Positions 36,172-45,697 of a stretch of 64,000 bases of DNA are shown piece by piece. Made by a program: the position numbers and the translations under genes. Position 1 is the first letter of the stretch. Each line of letters starts with the position of its first letter. This stretch comes from a bacterium c-19 (GTDB lineage: Bacteria; Bacillota_I; Bacilli_A; Erysipelotrichales; Erysipelotrichaceae), in assembly GCA_009917405.1 (NCBI GenBank), contig QZED01000003.1:1-64000 (forward strand), given 5' to 3'. The notes beneath the pieces were generated by a model. That model did not search any database. It saw only the letters and a program-made list of their open reading frames with translations, and was not told the origin of the DNA.

Positions 36172-36870
36172 GTGAAAAAATGGAAACACATCTTAATATC
36201 TATAGCAGTTTTATTCAGTGTAGCCATAGGTAGCATTTTTATCATTGGCTTTATTCGTTATGAAACCTTAATCAATGAAAAACCGCTGAAGCAAGTCATT
36301 GCCGAAATCCAATCAGACCCTAATTACGTTTCCTTAGATGATGTAGATGATGATTTTATTGATGCCTTACTGGCTGTCGAGGATCCTACCTTTTACAGCC
36401 ATAACGGAATTGTTTTTTCCAATATTGTAGAAGCGATTGCCACGAACTTGCGCGAGCAGGATTTTGTGATGGGCGGCAGTACTATTACACAGCAGTTAAG
36501 TAAAAACATTTATCTTGATAGTAAGAAAACCTTTCAGCGTAAAATTGCCGAATTGTTTTTTGTTCACGACATTGAAAATACTTATTCCAAGGATGAAATT
36601 TTAGAGCTATATATTAATGTCATTTATTTTGGTGACGGATACTATGGAATTAAAGAAGCAGCCGACGGTTATTTCGGCTGTCTGCCGAAGAACTTGACGC
36701 CAGCCCAAGCAACACTGTTGGCAGGTTTACCACAAGCGCCTGCGATCTATCAGCTGAGTGACGGAATGATGTATGCGAAAAAGCGGCAACGAATTGTGTT
36801 GGAAGCGATGATCGACCAGCAGATTATTACAAAACAACAGTCTAATGAAATCTACAACCAACCGGTGTAG
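36172..36870 (+). CDS. Monofunctional peptidoglycan glycosyltransferase (GT51)
   Basis: 232 residues starting at GTG 36172, supported by GGAAGGAGGACGG. One N-terminal membrane helix, then a GT51 domain only: EDPTFYSHNG with catalytic Glu, GGSTITQQLSKNIYL, RKIAELFFVHDIENTYSKDE, ILELYINVIYFGDGYYGIKE. No transpeptidase domain, so it resembles SgtB/MtgA, polymerising lipid II on the outer face of the membrane. The 3' end of the gene itself forms half of the terminator. Confidence 0.9.
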   Translation: MKKWKHILISIAVLFSVAIGSIFIIGFIRYETLINEKPLKQVIAEIQSDPNYVSLDDVDDDFIDALLAVEDPTFYSHNGIVFSNIVEAIATNLREQDFVMGGSTITQQLSKNIYLDSKKTFQRKIAELFFVHDIENTYSKDEILELYINVIYFGDGYYGIKEAADGYFGCLPKNLTPAQATLLAGLPQAPAIYQLSDGMMYAKKRQRIVLEAMIDQQIITKQQSNEIYNQPV

Positions 36871-36877
36871 ATTTTTT
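36849..36877 (+). terminator. Terminator overlapping the glycosyltransferase stop codon
   Basis: AATCTACA (36849-36856) pairs with TGTAGATT (36866-36873), then TTTTT; the TAG stop lies inside the 3' arm. The following gap to 37162 shows no gene. Confidence 0.75.
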
Positions 36878-37162
36878 ATTTTGATTGAGATCTATTCTCT
36901 CATAATAAATATGAAGTGCAATTCCCCCCTTTATCATCAATCATTCTATCTTTTAATGGTTTTCAAAGATATAGTTCTAATTTTTATATATTATAAGTTT
37001 ATAATATATATTTTTTATTCGTGATTGTTAAATATTGTAAGCTTAACCTTAAAATTATTGCGATGTCTCATTTCCTTTTCCATCATTTACCGGATTCTTC
37101 AACTATGATAAAATAAACAGCATGAAAGAAATAAAAACGGCAAAAATAAAAATGGTGAGCTT

Positions 37163-38407
37163 ATGCAAAAGAAAAAAAGACAAGTGATTTTAATTGATGC
37201 GGATATTGACTCGAATGAAGAGGAACTTCAAGAAACAGCGGAATTGATTCAGGCATGTGACATGGAACTTTGTGACCTATGGTATCAGCGAATCAAAGAA
37301 ATCAAGCATTTGTCCTATATCGGCAGCGGGAAGGTTGATGAGTTTGCGAAAGGCTTGAAGCATCAGAATGTCGATTGTGTGATTTTTCAGCAGCCGCTTT
37401 CTTCATTGCAGGCGGGTTATTTAAGTGAAGCATGGGGACTTCCGGTCATTGATCGCAGTGAACTGATTATTGAAATTTTTGAGCAGCGTGCTCATACACA
37501 GGAAGCAAAGCTACAAGTTCAAAAAGCAAAAATGGAAAAACAGCGCAGCCGCTTAATCGGCAAAAGCAAATCATTGGGAAGACAGGGCGGCGGACAAAAC
37601 AAGGGCAGCGGTGAAACACAGCTGGAATTAAACCGACGTTTATTGAAACAACGGATCAAAGAATGTGATCGACAAATTCAAGCCTTAAAAAAACAAAACG
37701 CTCTGCACTATACACGACGCTTGAAACAGCAAATCCCGGTAGCTGCACTGGTCGGCTATACCAATGCAGGAAAATCAACAATTCTGAATGCATTGTTAAA
37801 ACAGACAAATGCGGCAGAACACAAACAGGTGTATGCACAAGATCAGCTGTTTGCGACCTTGGATACCGCAATTCGCAGAATTTCAATGCCTTACGCTCCC
37901 GATGTTCTCATTGTCGATACCGTCGGTTTTGTATCAAATCTTCCGCATGAATTAATTGATGCATTTCATGCGACCTTAGATGAAATACGTCATGCGGACT
38001 TATTGTTGCACATCATTGATCATCACAATCCGATACGCTATGCACAACAGGAAGCGACCTTGCATACATTGACAACACTGCAAGCCGATACAATCCCCAT
38101 AATCGATGTGTACAATAAGTGTGATCTTAGCGATTGTCCGTATCCCAAAGCACAAAACAATGCCGTTTATATCAGTGCAGATGATCAGGAAAGCATCGGA
38201 CTGATAAGGGAACAGATTGCAGAAGCGATTTACGGTCCGAAAGAAGCCGTTACCCTTTGTATCCCATATACAAAAAATGATGTGATAAGCACCGTATTGT
38301 CACTGATTCAGCTTCAAACAAAAGAAAATCATACCTCAGAGCTTATTCTGCATGGCTTTCTGCGTAAAAAGCTGATATGCGACTTTATGAATTATGTGAA
38401 ATTTTAA
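37163..38407 (+). CDS. hflX: Ribosome-associated GTPase HflX
   Basis: 414 residues. N-terminal HflX domain (YIGSGKVDEF, VIFQQPLSSLQAGYLSEAWG, VIDRSELIIEIFEQRAHTQE) with the Gly-rich linker SLGRQGGGQNKGSGETQLEL, then a G domain: GYTNAGKSTILNAL (G1), DTVGFVSNLPHELIDAF (G3), NKCD (G4). HflX binds the 50S subunit and splits stalled ribosomes. Monocistronic by appearance. Confidence 0.95.
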   Translation: MQKKKRQVILIDADIDSNEEELQETAELIQACDMELCDLWYQRIKEIKHLSYIGSGKVDEFAKGLKHQNVDCVIFQQPLSSLQAGYLSEAWGLPVIDRSELIIEIFEQRAHTQEAKLQVQKAKMEKQRSRLIGKSKSLGRQGGGQNKGSGETQLELNRRLLKQRIKECDRQIQALKKQNALHYTRRLKQQIPVAALVGYTNAGKSTILNALLKQTNAAEHKQVYAQDQLFATLDTAIRRISMPYAPDVLIVDTVGFVSNLPHELIDAFHATLDEIRHADLLLHIIDHHNPIRYAQQEATLHTLTTLQADTIPIIDVYNKCDLSDCPYPKAQNNAVYISADDQESIGLIREQIAEAIYGPKEAVTLCIPYTKNDVISTVLSLIQLQTKENHTSELILHGFLRKKLICDFMNYVKF

Positions 38408-38524
38408 AAATATTTCTTTGTTTAATTTTTCACAAGGTTTCAATACCCCTTGATTATATAGCGGATTGTGATATTAGCAGTCAAATATACAGTTTGCTAG
38501 ATTGTGTGAAAATATGGGAAACAC

Positions 38525-38554
38525 TTGCAAGCTACCGCTGTTTTGATGTAGAAT
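38525..38554 (+). promoter_or_regulatory. Probable promoter of the NlpC/P60-type gene
   Basis: TTGCAA (38525-38530) and TAGAAT (38549-38554), 18-bp spacer, with the start codon 28 bp downstream. Confidence 0.45.
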
Positions 38555-38582
38555 GTCTGAGGTCAGACAAGGAGGTATCTGT

Positions 38583-39707
38583 ATGACGGGTAAAAACGAT
38601 AATGTAAATTACAAACCAATGTTTCTGTTATCGGCGATGTTTATGGGTATTATCGGTTCCGGTTTCATGAATAAAGAGGAACTCCCGATTCAAGGAACAC
38701 CATCCCTTCTGCAACAAAAAGAAGCAATGAAATTATTTGTGGATGAGCCGGTTAAAATTAAAGCCGGTGATCTTGCATCCGTACATAAAATCGCAAGTGT
38801 AATTTTAGGAGAAAAGCTGTCACCGATGGCTACAGCAGAGTTGATCAGTAAAAAAGGTCTTACATCTGTTTATCAATTAGGCGATTATGAGGTTACCTTA
38901 GAGAATTTCAATATTAAGAAATCCTCTCAACAGGAAATTTTCGTTTCTTTCCGTAAAGCAAATGCAGTTGCGAAAGAAAATGATCTTGTATTAAATGCAG
39001 TAAGTGAAGAGAACGATGCATCACTGGCGAATGACGTTGTTTCCACTTACCGACTGAAGGTAGCTGTTTCTGATACTACCGCACCGGTGATCAAGGTTTC
39101 ACAAAACGAGGACACGATTACTGAGGGCGATGAGTTCAATGCAGAAGATTATTTTGAAAGTGCTGTTGATGATGTTGACGGCAATGTAGAACATACGACT
39201 GTATCAAATGTAGACAGTGAAACACCGGGTGTTTATACTGTTACTTATGAGGCGAAAGACAAGGCCGGTAATAAGACATCAGCTGATATTAAGATCACTG
39301 TAGAAGAAAAACCGGAAGAAGAATTAACGAATGTGGATGAATATTATTACAGCGGTGAATATAACGGTGCGGTCAGCGTAAACGGAAATGCAGTAGTAAA
39401 TGCAGCATTATCGCAATTAGGCAAAAGTCAAGATTGCACGATGTTGGTTACCAATTCGCTAGCGGCTGCGGGAATTAACTTCCATAGTGCGCCTGCCGGA
39501 TATATGCAGTTGGGTACAATTGTATCTGCCGCAGAAGCACAGCCGGGTGATATTATCTATTATGCCGACGGCGGTGTCGGAGTACCGCATGTTGCCGTTT
39601 ATTTGGGCGGTAATGAAGCAGTACACGGCGGTTGGACAGGTCATACGACCGTAGTCAATCGTGTTTACGGCGGATCAGGTCCGGTATTTATACATATCGC
39701 AGAATAA
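38583..39707 (+). CDS. Secreted protein with Ig-like domain and NlpC/P60-type C-terminus
   Basis: 374 residues from the ATG at 38583 (MTGKNDNVNYKPMF), supported by CAAGGAGGT. One N-terminal hydrophobic segment (MFLLSAMFMGIIGSGF) serves as signal or anchor. Residues about 155-240 form a DUF5011/HYR-like beta domain (DTTAPVIKVSQNEDTITEGD, GVYTVTYEAKDKAGNKTSAD). The C-terminal 120 residues are NlpC/P60-like: QDCTMLVTNSLAAAGI with Cys, QPGDIIYYADGG, GVPHVAVYLGGNEAVHGG with His. Probably a peptidoglycan endopeptidase or related amidase. Confidence 0.8.
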   Translation: MTGKNDNVNYKPMFLLSAMFMGIIGSGFMNKEELPIQGTPSLLQQKEAMKLFVDEPVKIKAGDLASVHKIASVILGEKLSPMATAELISKKGLTSVYQLGDYEVTLENFNIKKSSQQEIFVSFRKANAVAKENDLVLNAVSEENDASLANDVVSTYRLKVAVSDTTAPVIKVSQNEDTITEGDEFNAEDYFESAVDDVDGNVEHTTVSNVDSETPGVYTVTYEAKDKAGNKTSADIKITVEEKPEEELTNVDEYYYSGEYNGAVSVNGNAVVNAALSQLGKSQDCTMLVTNSLAAAGINFHSAPAGYMQLGTIVSAAEAQPGDIIYYADGGVGVPHVAVYLGGNEAVHGGWTGHTTVVNRVYGGSGPVFIHIAE

Positions 39708-39716
39708 TTGACACAT

Positions 39717-39742
39717 AAAAACGAGCAAGGCTCGTTTTTTTT
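39717..39742. terminator. Bidirectional terminator between convergent genes
   Basis: AAAAACGAGC and GCTCGTTTTT pair around AAG, with A and T runs on the two sides, serving both the NlpC/P60-type gene and nnr. Confidence 0.85.
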
Positions 39743-39744
39743 AT

Positions 39745-41235
39745 TTATTCAATATCAAAAGACATCAGTTCTTTGGGCAATTGCCGAAGCAGATCTCGCG
39801 GAAGAATTGATCTTGTGGCCATGGTCTTGCTTAATGAATCGGCACATTTCCCATGCAGATAAACTGCACAGGCTGCCGCATCCATTCCGCTACTTCCTTG
39901 ACCCATCAAGCCGAGGATCATACCGCAAAGTATATCTCCGCTGCCGCCGGTCGCTAAACCATGATTTCCGGTCAAATTCAAATAACGAGCTGAACCGTCA
40001 CTGATAAGCGTTCGTGCATTCTTCAGTACAACCACGCCGTTGGAAAACGTCTTCTCGCTTAATTTCAGCGCCTCTGAGGGATTTTTTAACAAATCTTTAG
40101 TATCGACCCCCAACAGATAAGAAAGCTCCTTAGGATGAGGCGTGAGCACATAAGGTGCCGTTCGCGATTTGCGTTTTGGCCATTGTCCTAACAAATATAA
40201 AGCATCGCCATCAAACACTGCCGGAAGATCGCTGTTCCATACCTGCTGTATCAACCACATGGCGCGTTCATCACGCCCCAAGCCGTTGCCGACAGCCACA
40301 CAGTCAAAATGTAATAACTGCTTTTGAAACGCCTCTGAATCAAGTTTCGGATAATTCAGGCACATTGCTTCTTGAAGTGCAAAGGCAGAACCACAATGCA
40401 GTTCTTCTCCCATCATCGTTACTAATCCCGCACCGCAGCGCAACGATGCCTCGCTCGCCATGCACAATGCCCCGTGCATTCCTTTTTTACCGCCGATCAA
40501 CAGCAGATTTCCATAAGTTCGCTTATGAGAATTTATAGTTCGATGCGGCAGTCGTTGTTGAATGATATCATCGTCTAAAATCACAATTGATTCGTATTCA
40601 TTCATAACTTGCGGCGGTATCCCGATGTCCGCAATCGTAATCGTTCCGCTGTGAGTAATACCGTCATTCATATAAAGACCGAGCTTACCGCCGCCGAACG
40701 TCACTGTTTCATGTGCATGAAAGGCGCAGCCTTGAATAAGTCCGTCATCTGCCGATAAACCGCTGGGAATATCACAGGCAATTCGATACGCATCGAATTT
40801 ATTCAGCTGCTCGATCAAACGTGCATTCTCACCGACAATCGCTCTTGATAAGCCGCTTCCGAACAGACAATCCACAAGAATGTCATATCCGTCGGCAGAT
40901 AACTGCTCTGGAGTTATCATCGGGATCCCCAGCCTTACGGCTATCTCCGCATTCGTTTTAGCATCACCGGATAAATTGTCAATTTCATGATTTTTTACGA
41001 TTGTGACCTGTAAAGCATCATTTTGTTTCAATAACCGTGCCAGCGCATATCCATCTCCGCCGTTATTACCGCATCCGCATATGATCGCAATGCGTCTTCC
41101 ATAGCTTTTTGACGCTTCGATAACAACCTTTGCCAGTGCGATTGCCGCATGTTCCATCAATACAATTCCCGCAATTCCAAGTTCCTGCGCCTTTTGATCG
41201 GCAGCTCTTATGTCTTCACATCGCCATATTTTCAT
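39745..41235 (-). CDS. nnr: Bifunctional NAD(P)HX epimerase/dehydratase
   Basis: 496 residues. N-terminal epimerase half (DQKAQELGIAGIVLMEHAA, CGCGNNGGDGYALARLL, DCLFGSGLSRAI, DIPSGLSADDG) and C-terminal ADP-dependent dehydratase half (LLIGGKKGMHGA, LTPHPKELSYLL, NLTGNHGLATGGSGDILCGMILGL). Repairs hydrated NAD(P)H. GCAGGTGATAA precedes the start. Confidence 0.95.
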   Translation of the reverse strand: MKIWRCEDIRAADQKAQELGIAGIVLMEHAAIALAKVVIEASKSYGRRIAIICGCGNNGGDGYALARLLKQNDALQVTIVKNHEIDNLSGDAKTNAEIAVRLGIPMITPEQLSADGYDILVDCLFGSGLSRAIVGENARLIEQLNKFDAYRIACDIPSGLSADDGLIQGCAFHAHETVTFGGGKLGLYMNDGITHSGTITIADIGIPPQVMNEYESIVILDDDIIQQRLPHRTINSHKRTYGNLLLIGGKKGMHGALCMASEASLRCGAGLVTMMGEELHCGSAFALQEAMCLNYPKLDSEAFQKQLLHFDCVAVGNGLGRDERAMWLIQQVWNSDLPAVFDGDALYLLGQWPKRKSRTAPYVLTPHPKELSYLLGVDTKDLLKNPSEALKLSEKTFSNGVVVLKNARTLISDGSARYLNLTGNHGLATGGSGDILCGMILGLMGQGSSGMDAAACAVYLHGKCADSLSKTMATRSILPRDLLRQLPKELMSFDIE

Positions 41236-41387
41236 TTTATCACCTGCTTTATGTTATCTCAATTATAGCATTTTAAAGCAAAGTTGAGAAAGTTTGTTTA
41301 TTATTAATTTAAATTCTTATCTTGTTATGAAAAATCAATTTTGTTTTCCTACTTTAAGATTCACTTGGTAATCAATTCACAAATGGG

Positions 41388-41416
41388 TTGTGTTGTGTTT
41401 CTAAAAGCGTTATAAT
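41388..41416 (+). promoter_or_regulatory. Promoter of coaBC-coaX
   Basis: TTGTGT (41388-41393) and TATAAT (41411-41416) with a 17-bp spacer, 29 bp before the coaBC start. Confidence 0.6.
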
Positions 41417-41445
41417 ACTTGCATAATGATTAAGAGGAAATAACG

Positions 41446-42651
41446 ATGGAAAATAAAAAGTGTGTGGTATTGGGTGTCTGCGGCGGTATTGCCGCATATA
41501 AAGCTGCTCAATTAACCAGTAATTTAATAAAAAAAGGATATGATGTAGAAGTCATCATGACAAAAAATGCGACTGAATTTATCAATCCTTTAACCTTTGA
41601 ATCTTTAACTAAACACAATGTGATGGTAACTACTTTCGATAAAGTGGCAGATCGCAGTGTCAAGCATATTTCTATCGCACAGCGCTGTGATGTTTTCGTT
41701 ATCGTTCCCGCTAGCGCCAATGTGATTGCGAAAGCTGCACACGGGATTGCCGACGACATGCTTACAACAACCTTTTTAGCCGCTTCATGCCCTAAAATCA
41801 TCTGTCCTGCCATGAATACCGGAATGTATGAAAATCCGCTCACACAGCGTAATTTGGCTTTACTGAAGGAATTAGGTATGGAAATCGTGGAACCGCAGTC
41901 AGGAAGATTGGCATGCGGAGACGTTGGAAAAGGACGCTTATGTGAACTTTCACTTATTGAAGACGCGATTGAAATGGCACTGTATCGAGAAAAGCTGCTG
42001 TTCGGCAAGCGTGTTTTGATCAGCGCCGGTCCTACGCAGGAAGCAATCGATCCGGTTCGCTTTATTTCCAATCATTCCACGGGAAAAATGGGAATCGCAA
42101 TGGCATGGGTTGCCAAAGCACTGGGCGCTGAGGTGACACTTGTACACGGACCGATCAATCAGCACATCCCATACGGAATTCACACCATTCCCGTAACCTC
42201 GGCTTTAGAAATGGCTGAAGTCTTTCAAAAGGAATATGAACAAGCTGATATAATTATCAAAGCTGCAGCAGTCAGCGATTATCGAAGTGCATCGATCGCA
42301 GATCATAAAATTAAGAAACAGGAAGATGTGAAATCGCTTGATTTAATCAAAAATCCCGATATTTTACAATGGCTCGGAGAAAATAAAAAAACACATCAAA
42401 TACTGTGCGGCTTCGCAATGGAAACAGAACAGCTTATAGAAAATGCAAAAGCAAAACTATTGAATAAACATTGTGATTTATTAATTGCGAATCATTTAAG
42501 GGAACAGGGAGCCGGTTTTGCGGGCGATACCAATGTGGTAACGATCTTAACCCCAACAGATCAAAAACAGCTTCCCTGCATGAATAAGCGTGATGTCAGC
42601 GCAGAAATTTGGAAACAAATCATTGCGGCGGCAGAAGCGAAAGGAGTTTAG
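41446..42651 (+). CDS. coaBC: Phosphopantothenoylcysteine synthetase/decarboxylase
   Basis: 401 residues. CoaC half: LGVCGGIAAYKAAQL, VIVPASANVIAKAAHGIADD, CPAMNTGMYENP and SGRLACGDVGKGRL. CoaB half: ISAGPTQEAIDPVRFISNHS, TGKMGIAMAWVA and KAAAVSDYR. Performs two steps of coenzyme A synthesis with FMN and CTP. It is followed after one base by coaX, the pathway's first enzyme. Confidence 0.96.
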   Translation: MENKKCVVLGVCGGIAAYKAAQLTSNLIKKGYDVEVIMTKNATEFINPLTFESLTKHNVMVTTFDKVADRSVKHISIAQRCDVFVIVPASANVIAKAAHGIADDMLTTTFLAASCPKIICPAMNTGMYENPLTQRNLALLKELGMEIVEPQSGRLACGDVGKGRLCELSLIEDAIEMALYREKLLFGKRVLISAGPTQEAIDPVRFISNHSTGKMGIAMAWVAKALGAEVTLVHGPINQHIPYGIHTIPVTSALEMAEVFQKEYEQADIIIKAAAVSDYRSASIADHKIKKQEDVKSLDLIKNPDILQWLGENKKTHQILCGFAMETEQLIENAKAKLLNKHCDLLIANHLREQGAGFAGDTNVVTILTPTDQKQLPCMNKRDVSAEIWKQIIAAAEAKGV

Positions 42652-42652
42652 T

Positions 42653-43432
42653 ATGCTGGTAGTTATGGATATCGGAAACACCAATATTACCATCGGAATT
42701 TATCAAAAGGACAAGCTGCTTGCGAGCTATCGTCTTACAACTAAAATGAAGCGAACGAGTGATGAATACGGTTTTATGATTATGAATTTTCTAAATGCGA
42801 CACATATTGATGCCGAGCAAATCAAAGACGTCATCGTATCAAGCGTCGTTCCTAAAGTCATGCATTCTTTTAACAACGGAATACGCAAATATTTAAAAAA
42901 GGAGCCGATCATTGTCGGTCCCGGTATCCGCACCGGTATTTCAGTACGCGCCGAAAATCCAAAGGCAGTGGGAGCCGATCGGATTGTCGATGCGGCAGGT
43001 GCCTATCATGTATACGGCGGTCCGGTACTTGTGATTGATTTCGGCACTGCCACGACCTATGATTATATAGACGCTGACGGCGTGTTTGAATATGGCTTAA
43101 TCACTCTGGGAATTGAAGCAGGTGCACAAGCCTTATGGACGCAAACCGCCAAGCTTCCCGAAATCGAAATTAAAAAGCCCAAGACGATTTTAAATAAAAG
43201 CACGATCACCAGTATGCAGGCAGGTCTTGTCTATGGCTATATCGGACAGAGTGAATATATTATCCAAAAGCTGAAAGAAGAACTGCACACAAACATGAAA
43301 GTAGTCGCTACCGGCGGATTAGGTAAAATCATCTATAACAATACAAAACTGATCGATATTTACGATCCTGATCTTACCTTTAAAGGTTTGAAATTTATCT
43401 ACGAAAAACAACAAGCCGAAAAACAGTCATAA
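42653..43432 (+). CDS. coaX: Type III pantothenate kinase
   Basis: 259 residues from the ATG at 42653 (MLVVMDIGNTNITIG); an earlier in-frame ATG lies inside coaBC and is rejected because AAAGGAGTT sits just before 42653. ASKHA-fold motifs: DIGNTNITIGIY, GADRIVDAAGAYHVYGGP, VIDFGTATTYDYI and VVATGGLGKII. Phosphorylates pantothenate. Confidence 0.95.
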   Translation: MLVVMDIGNTNITIGIYQKDKLLASYRLTTKMKRTSDEYGFMIMNFLNATHIDAEQIKDVIVSSVVPKVMHSFNNGIRKYLKKEPIIVGPGIRTGISVRAENPKAVGADRIVDAAGAYHVYGGPVLVIDFGTATTYDYIDADGVFEYGLITLGIEAGAQALWTQTAKLPEIEIKKPKTILNKSTITSMQAGLVYGYIGQSEYIIQKLKEELHTNMKVVATGGLGKIIYNNTKLIDIYDPDLTFKGLKFIYEKQQAEKQS

Positions 43433-43486
43433 AGTATAGGTACATATAGCGTCACTATATCAAAATAAACAATAAAATTATTGAAA

Positions 43487-43512
43487 AGCAGGGACTTAGC
43501 TCCCTGCTTAGT
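43487..43512. terminator. Bidirectional terminator after coaX
   Basis: AGCAGGGA (43487-43494) and TCCCTGCT (43501-43508), 6-nt loop, T-rich downstream on both strands. The last bases are also the stop region of the convergent HD gene. Confidence 0.75.
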
Positions 43513-44002
43513 TATTTATTTGCGGCACGACATCTTTCTTTTCCAACATTTCCAGTAAATAATACAAACGAACTCGTTCTTTATCACTGATTTCAATTTT
43601 CGGATTATAAAAATAATGTGACATAACATCAGCGTCCTTTAAAATTTCCGCATAGACATTATCATCCTTAGTCTGCTTATCAGAATGAACCGAGATCGCA
43701 TGCATAATAAGCTTAATTTCATCTTCCTGAAACAGCTTACTGTCTGTCAACATTTCTTGAGCAATTTCAGCACTTCTTTTGGCATGATCGGCTTCTGAAA
43801 CATTATAAGCATAGGAAGCTATATCATGAAGCATCGCCGCTGTTGCCGCAACGGTCACATCTGCTCGCCGCTTAATTGCCAGCATTGATGCAAATTGTGA
43901 GGTCCCGTAAAGATGGATATAAGCAAACTTGCGGTCATTTTCATCTGCTAAAGCTTGAATCATTTGATCTACCTTCATCCTAATCATCTCTAAGCGATCC
44001 AT
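43508..44002 (-). CDS. HD-domain phosphohydrolase-like protein
   Basis: 164 residues. Metal-binding HD pattern: an early His (FAYIHLYGTSQFASMLA), AAMLHDIASYAYN, then ISVHSDKQ and ILKDADVMSHY. The spacing fits small HD hydrolases that cleave phosphomonoesters or nucleotides; substrate unknown. GGGAGTGATG precedes the start. Divergent from the leucine-rich repeat gene. Confidence 0.82.
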   Translation of the reverse strand: MDRLEMIRMKVDQMIQALADENDRKFAYIHLYGTSQFASMLAIKRRADVTVAATAAMLHDIASYAYNVSEADHAKRSAEIAQEMLTDSKLFQEDEIKLIMHAISVHSDKQTKDDNVYAEILKDADVMSHYFYNPKIEISDKERVRLYYLLEMLEKKDVVPQINN

Positions 44003-44156
44003 TTCATCACTCCCTTTTCATTATTATAGCATTTTTCTTTATCTTGTGCATAAAAATCTGATACCGTTTTCTTTTATAAGAAAAGTATGCAAATTACCGT
44101 TTCTAAATTTCTGCATTTGCGGTATAATAAGAATATATGAAAAGCGGAGGAATAGT

Positions 44157-45599
44157 ATGCTGATAAAAGATAAAATGCTGGCGGAGACAATCGCTCGCTC
44201 ACTTCATAAAGATAAAGCTGATATTACAGCTGATGACTTAAAATCCATTAAAGAGATTCATGCGCGCGGAATGGATATTCAAACCTTAGACGGTTTAGAA
44301 TACTGTGAGAATTTAAGCTATTTGGATTTATCCGGCAATCGCATTGAGGTACTGAACGCCTTGCATGATTTGCGCAATCTTGAAGTAATCGATCTGAGTA
44401 AAAATTTGCTTCGTGACATTACCGCATTACATGATTTTCGTAATTTAAAGCGTTTGAATTTATCGCGTAATAATTTATATGTGATGGATATTTCGGCAAT
44501 TAATACAATGATCAACCTTGAAGAATTAAACTTGGATCGCTGTAAGGTTGATTCAATTACGTATCTTGAAGGCTGTCATCGCTTACAGCGTCTATGGCTC
44601 GGCATTGAAGGCGCACGCTTCCCATTTGGCATTTTAGGTACATTAAAAGAATTAAAGGAACTGCATCTTAGTAAAATGTGGATGTATGAAATTTCTGATT
44701 TGACCTATTTGACCCAGTTGGAAAAACTGAATTTATCCACGAATTTATTTTCTGATTTATCTCCGCTCGCTTCCATGAAGCATTTACGCAGCCTGAATTT
44801 AGCAAATAACTGTTATTTAAAGGATTATCATATTTTAGAGGATTTACCTGAACTAGAAGAATTGAATATTTCTTATAATGAATTAGCGGATTTCAGCTTT
44901 TTAAAAAAGCTAAAGCATTTAAAGGATCTTCGCTTACTGCAATCCGGTTTTCATGATCTGAGTATTTTGGAGCATCTTTCCAATATGGAAAAACTGGATA
45001 TTTCTGATAATCGCATTGTGAATTGTGATACATTAAAGCATATGAAAAAGCTGCGTTATTTCAGAGCGAGCAGCTGCGGCATTAAACACATTGATTTCTT
45101 AAAAGATGCAAAGCATATTCGAGAGTTGAATTTGTTTAACAATAATATTGAATCGATTGATATATTAAAAAACTGCACGGAAATGACCAATTTAGATGTC
45201 GGTAATAATAATATTAAAGATATATCATGCTTGGCTGAGATGAAAAATTTAGAAGGTCTTGGTTTAGCGAATAACAATATCAAAGATCTATCGCCGTTAT
45301 CGGGATTAACTAATCTCGGTACATTGGATTTATATGCAAATGTGATTACTGATCTAAAGCCGTTGAAAAAGCTGATCAATCTTGTTTCTCTGCGATTGGA
45401 TCATAACGGTATCTATGATTTAAAACCGTTGGAATCACTCAGTTATTTAACTTCACTGACATTGAAAGCAAATTATGTGACAGATGTGAAACCATTATTG
45501 AAATTGAAAAATTTAATTGAGCTGCGTTTAGTGGATAATCCGATTGAAAATATTGAGGTGTTAGAACCACTTGATGTTTATGAAAAGCTAACGGCTTAA
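44157..45599 (+). CDS. Cytosolic leucine-rich repeat protein
   Basis: 480 residues from the ATG at 44157 (MLIKDKMLAET), chosen over an upstream in-frame ATG because GCGGAGGAAT precedes it; TATAAT is at 44123-44128. After a short helical N-terminus there are about 18 internalin/SDS22-type repeats of roughly 22 residues (for example NLSYLDLSGNRIEVLNAL, NLGTLDLYANVITDLKPL). No signal peptide, membrane helix or sortase motif is seen, so it should stay in the cytosol. Function unknown; a protein-binding scaffold is likely. Confidence 0.85.
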   Translation: MLIKDKMLAETIARSLHKDKADITADDLKSIKEIHARGMDIQTLDGLEYCENLSYLDLSGNRIEVLNALHDLRNLEVIDLSKNLLRDITALHDFRNLKRLNLSRNNLYVMDISAINTMINLEELNLDRCKVDSITYLEGCHRLQRLWLGIEGARFPFGILGTLKELKELHLSKMWMYEISDLTYLTQLEKLNLSTNLFSDLSPLASMKHLRSLNLANNCYLKDYHILEDLPELEELNISYNELADFSFLKKLKHLKDLRLLQSGFHDLSILEHLSNMEKLDISDNRIVNCDTLKHMKKLRYFRASSCGIKHIDFLKDAKHIRELNLFNNNIESIDILKNCTEMTNLDVGNNNIKDISCLAEMKNLEGLGLANNNIKDLSPLSGLTNLGTLDLYANVITDLKPLKKLINLVSLRLDHNGIYDLKPLESLSYLTSLTLKANYVTDVKPLLKLKNLIELRLVDNPIENIEVLEPLDVYEKLTA

Positions 45600-45611
45600 C
45601 AAAATAACAAG

Positions 45612-45655
45612 AGCTGTAATTGATAAGAATTATTCTTATGAATTACAGCTTTTTT
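45612..45655 (+). terminator. Terminator after the LRR gene
   Basis: AGCTGTAATT (45612-45621) pairs with AATTACAGCT (45641-45650), extended inside by ATAAGAA/TTCTTAT, with a T run. Confidence 0.85.
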
Positions 45656-45697
45656 CGTATAAGAAGATGATTTATTGAAGCTTTTGCTTATAAAAAA

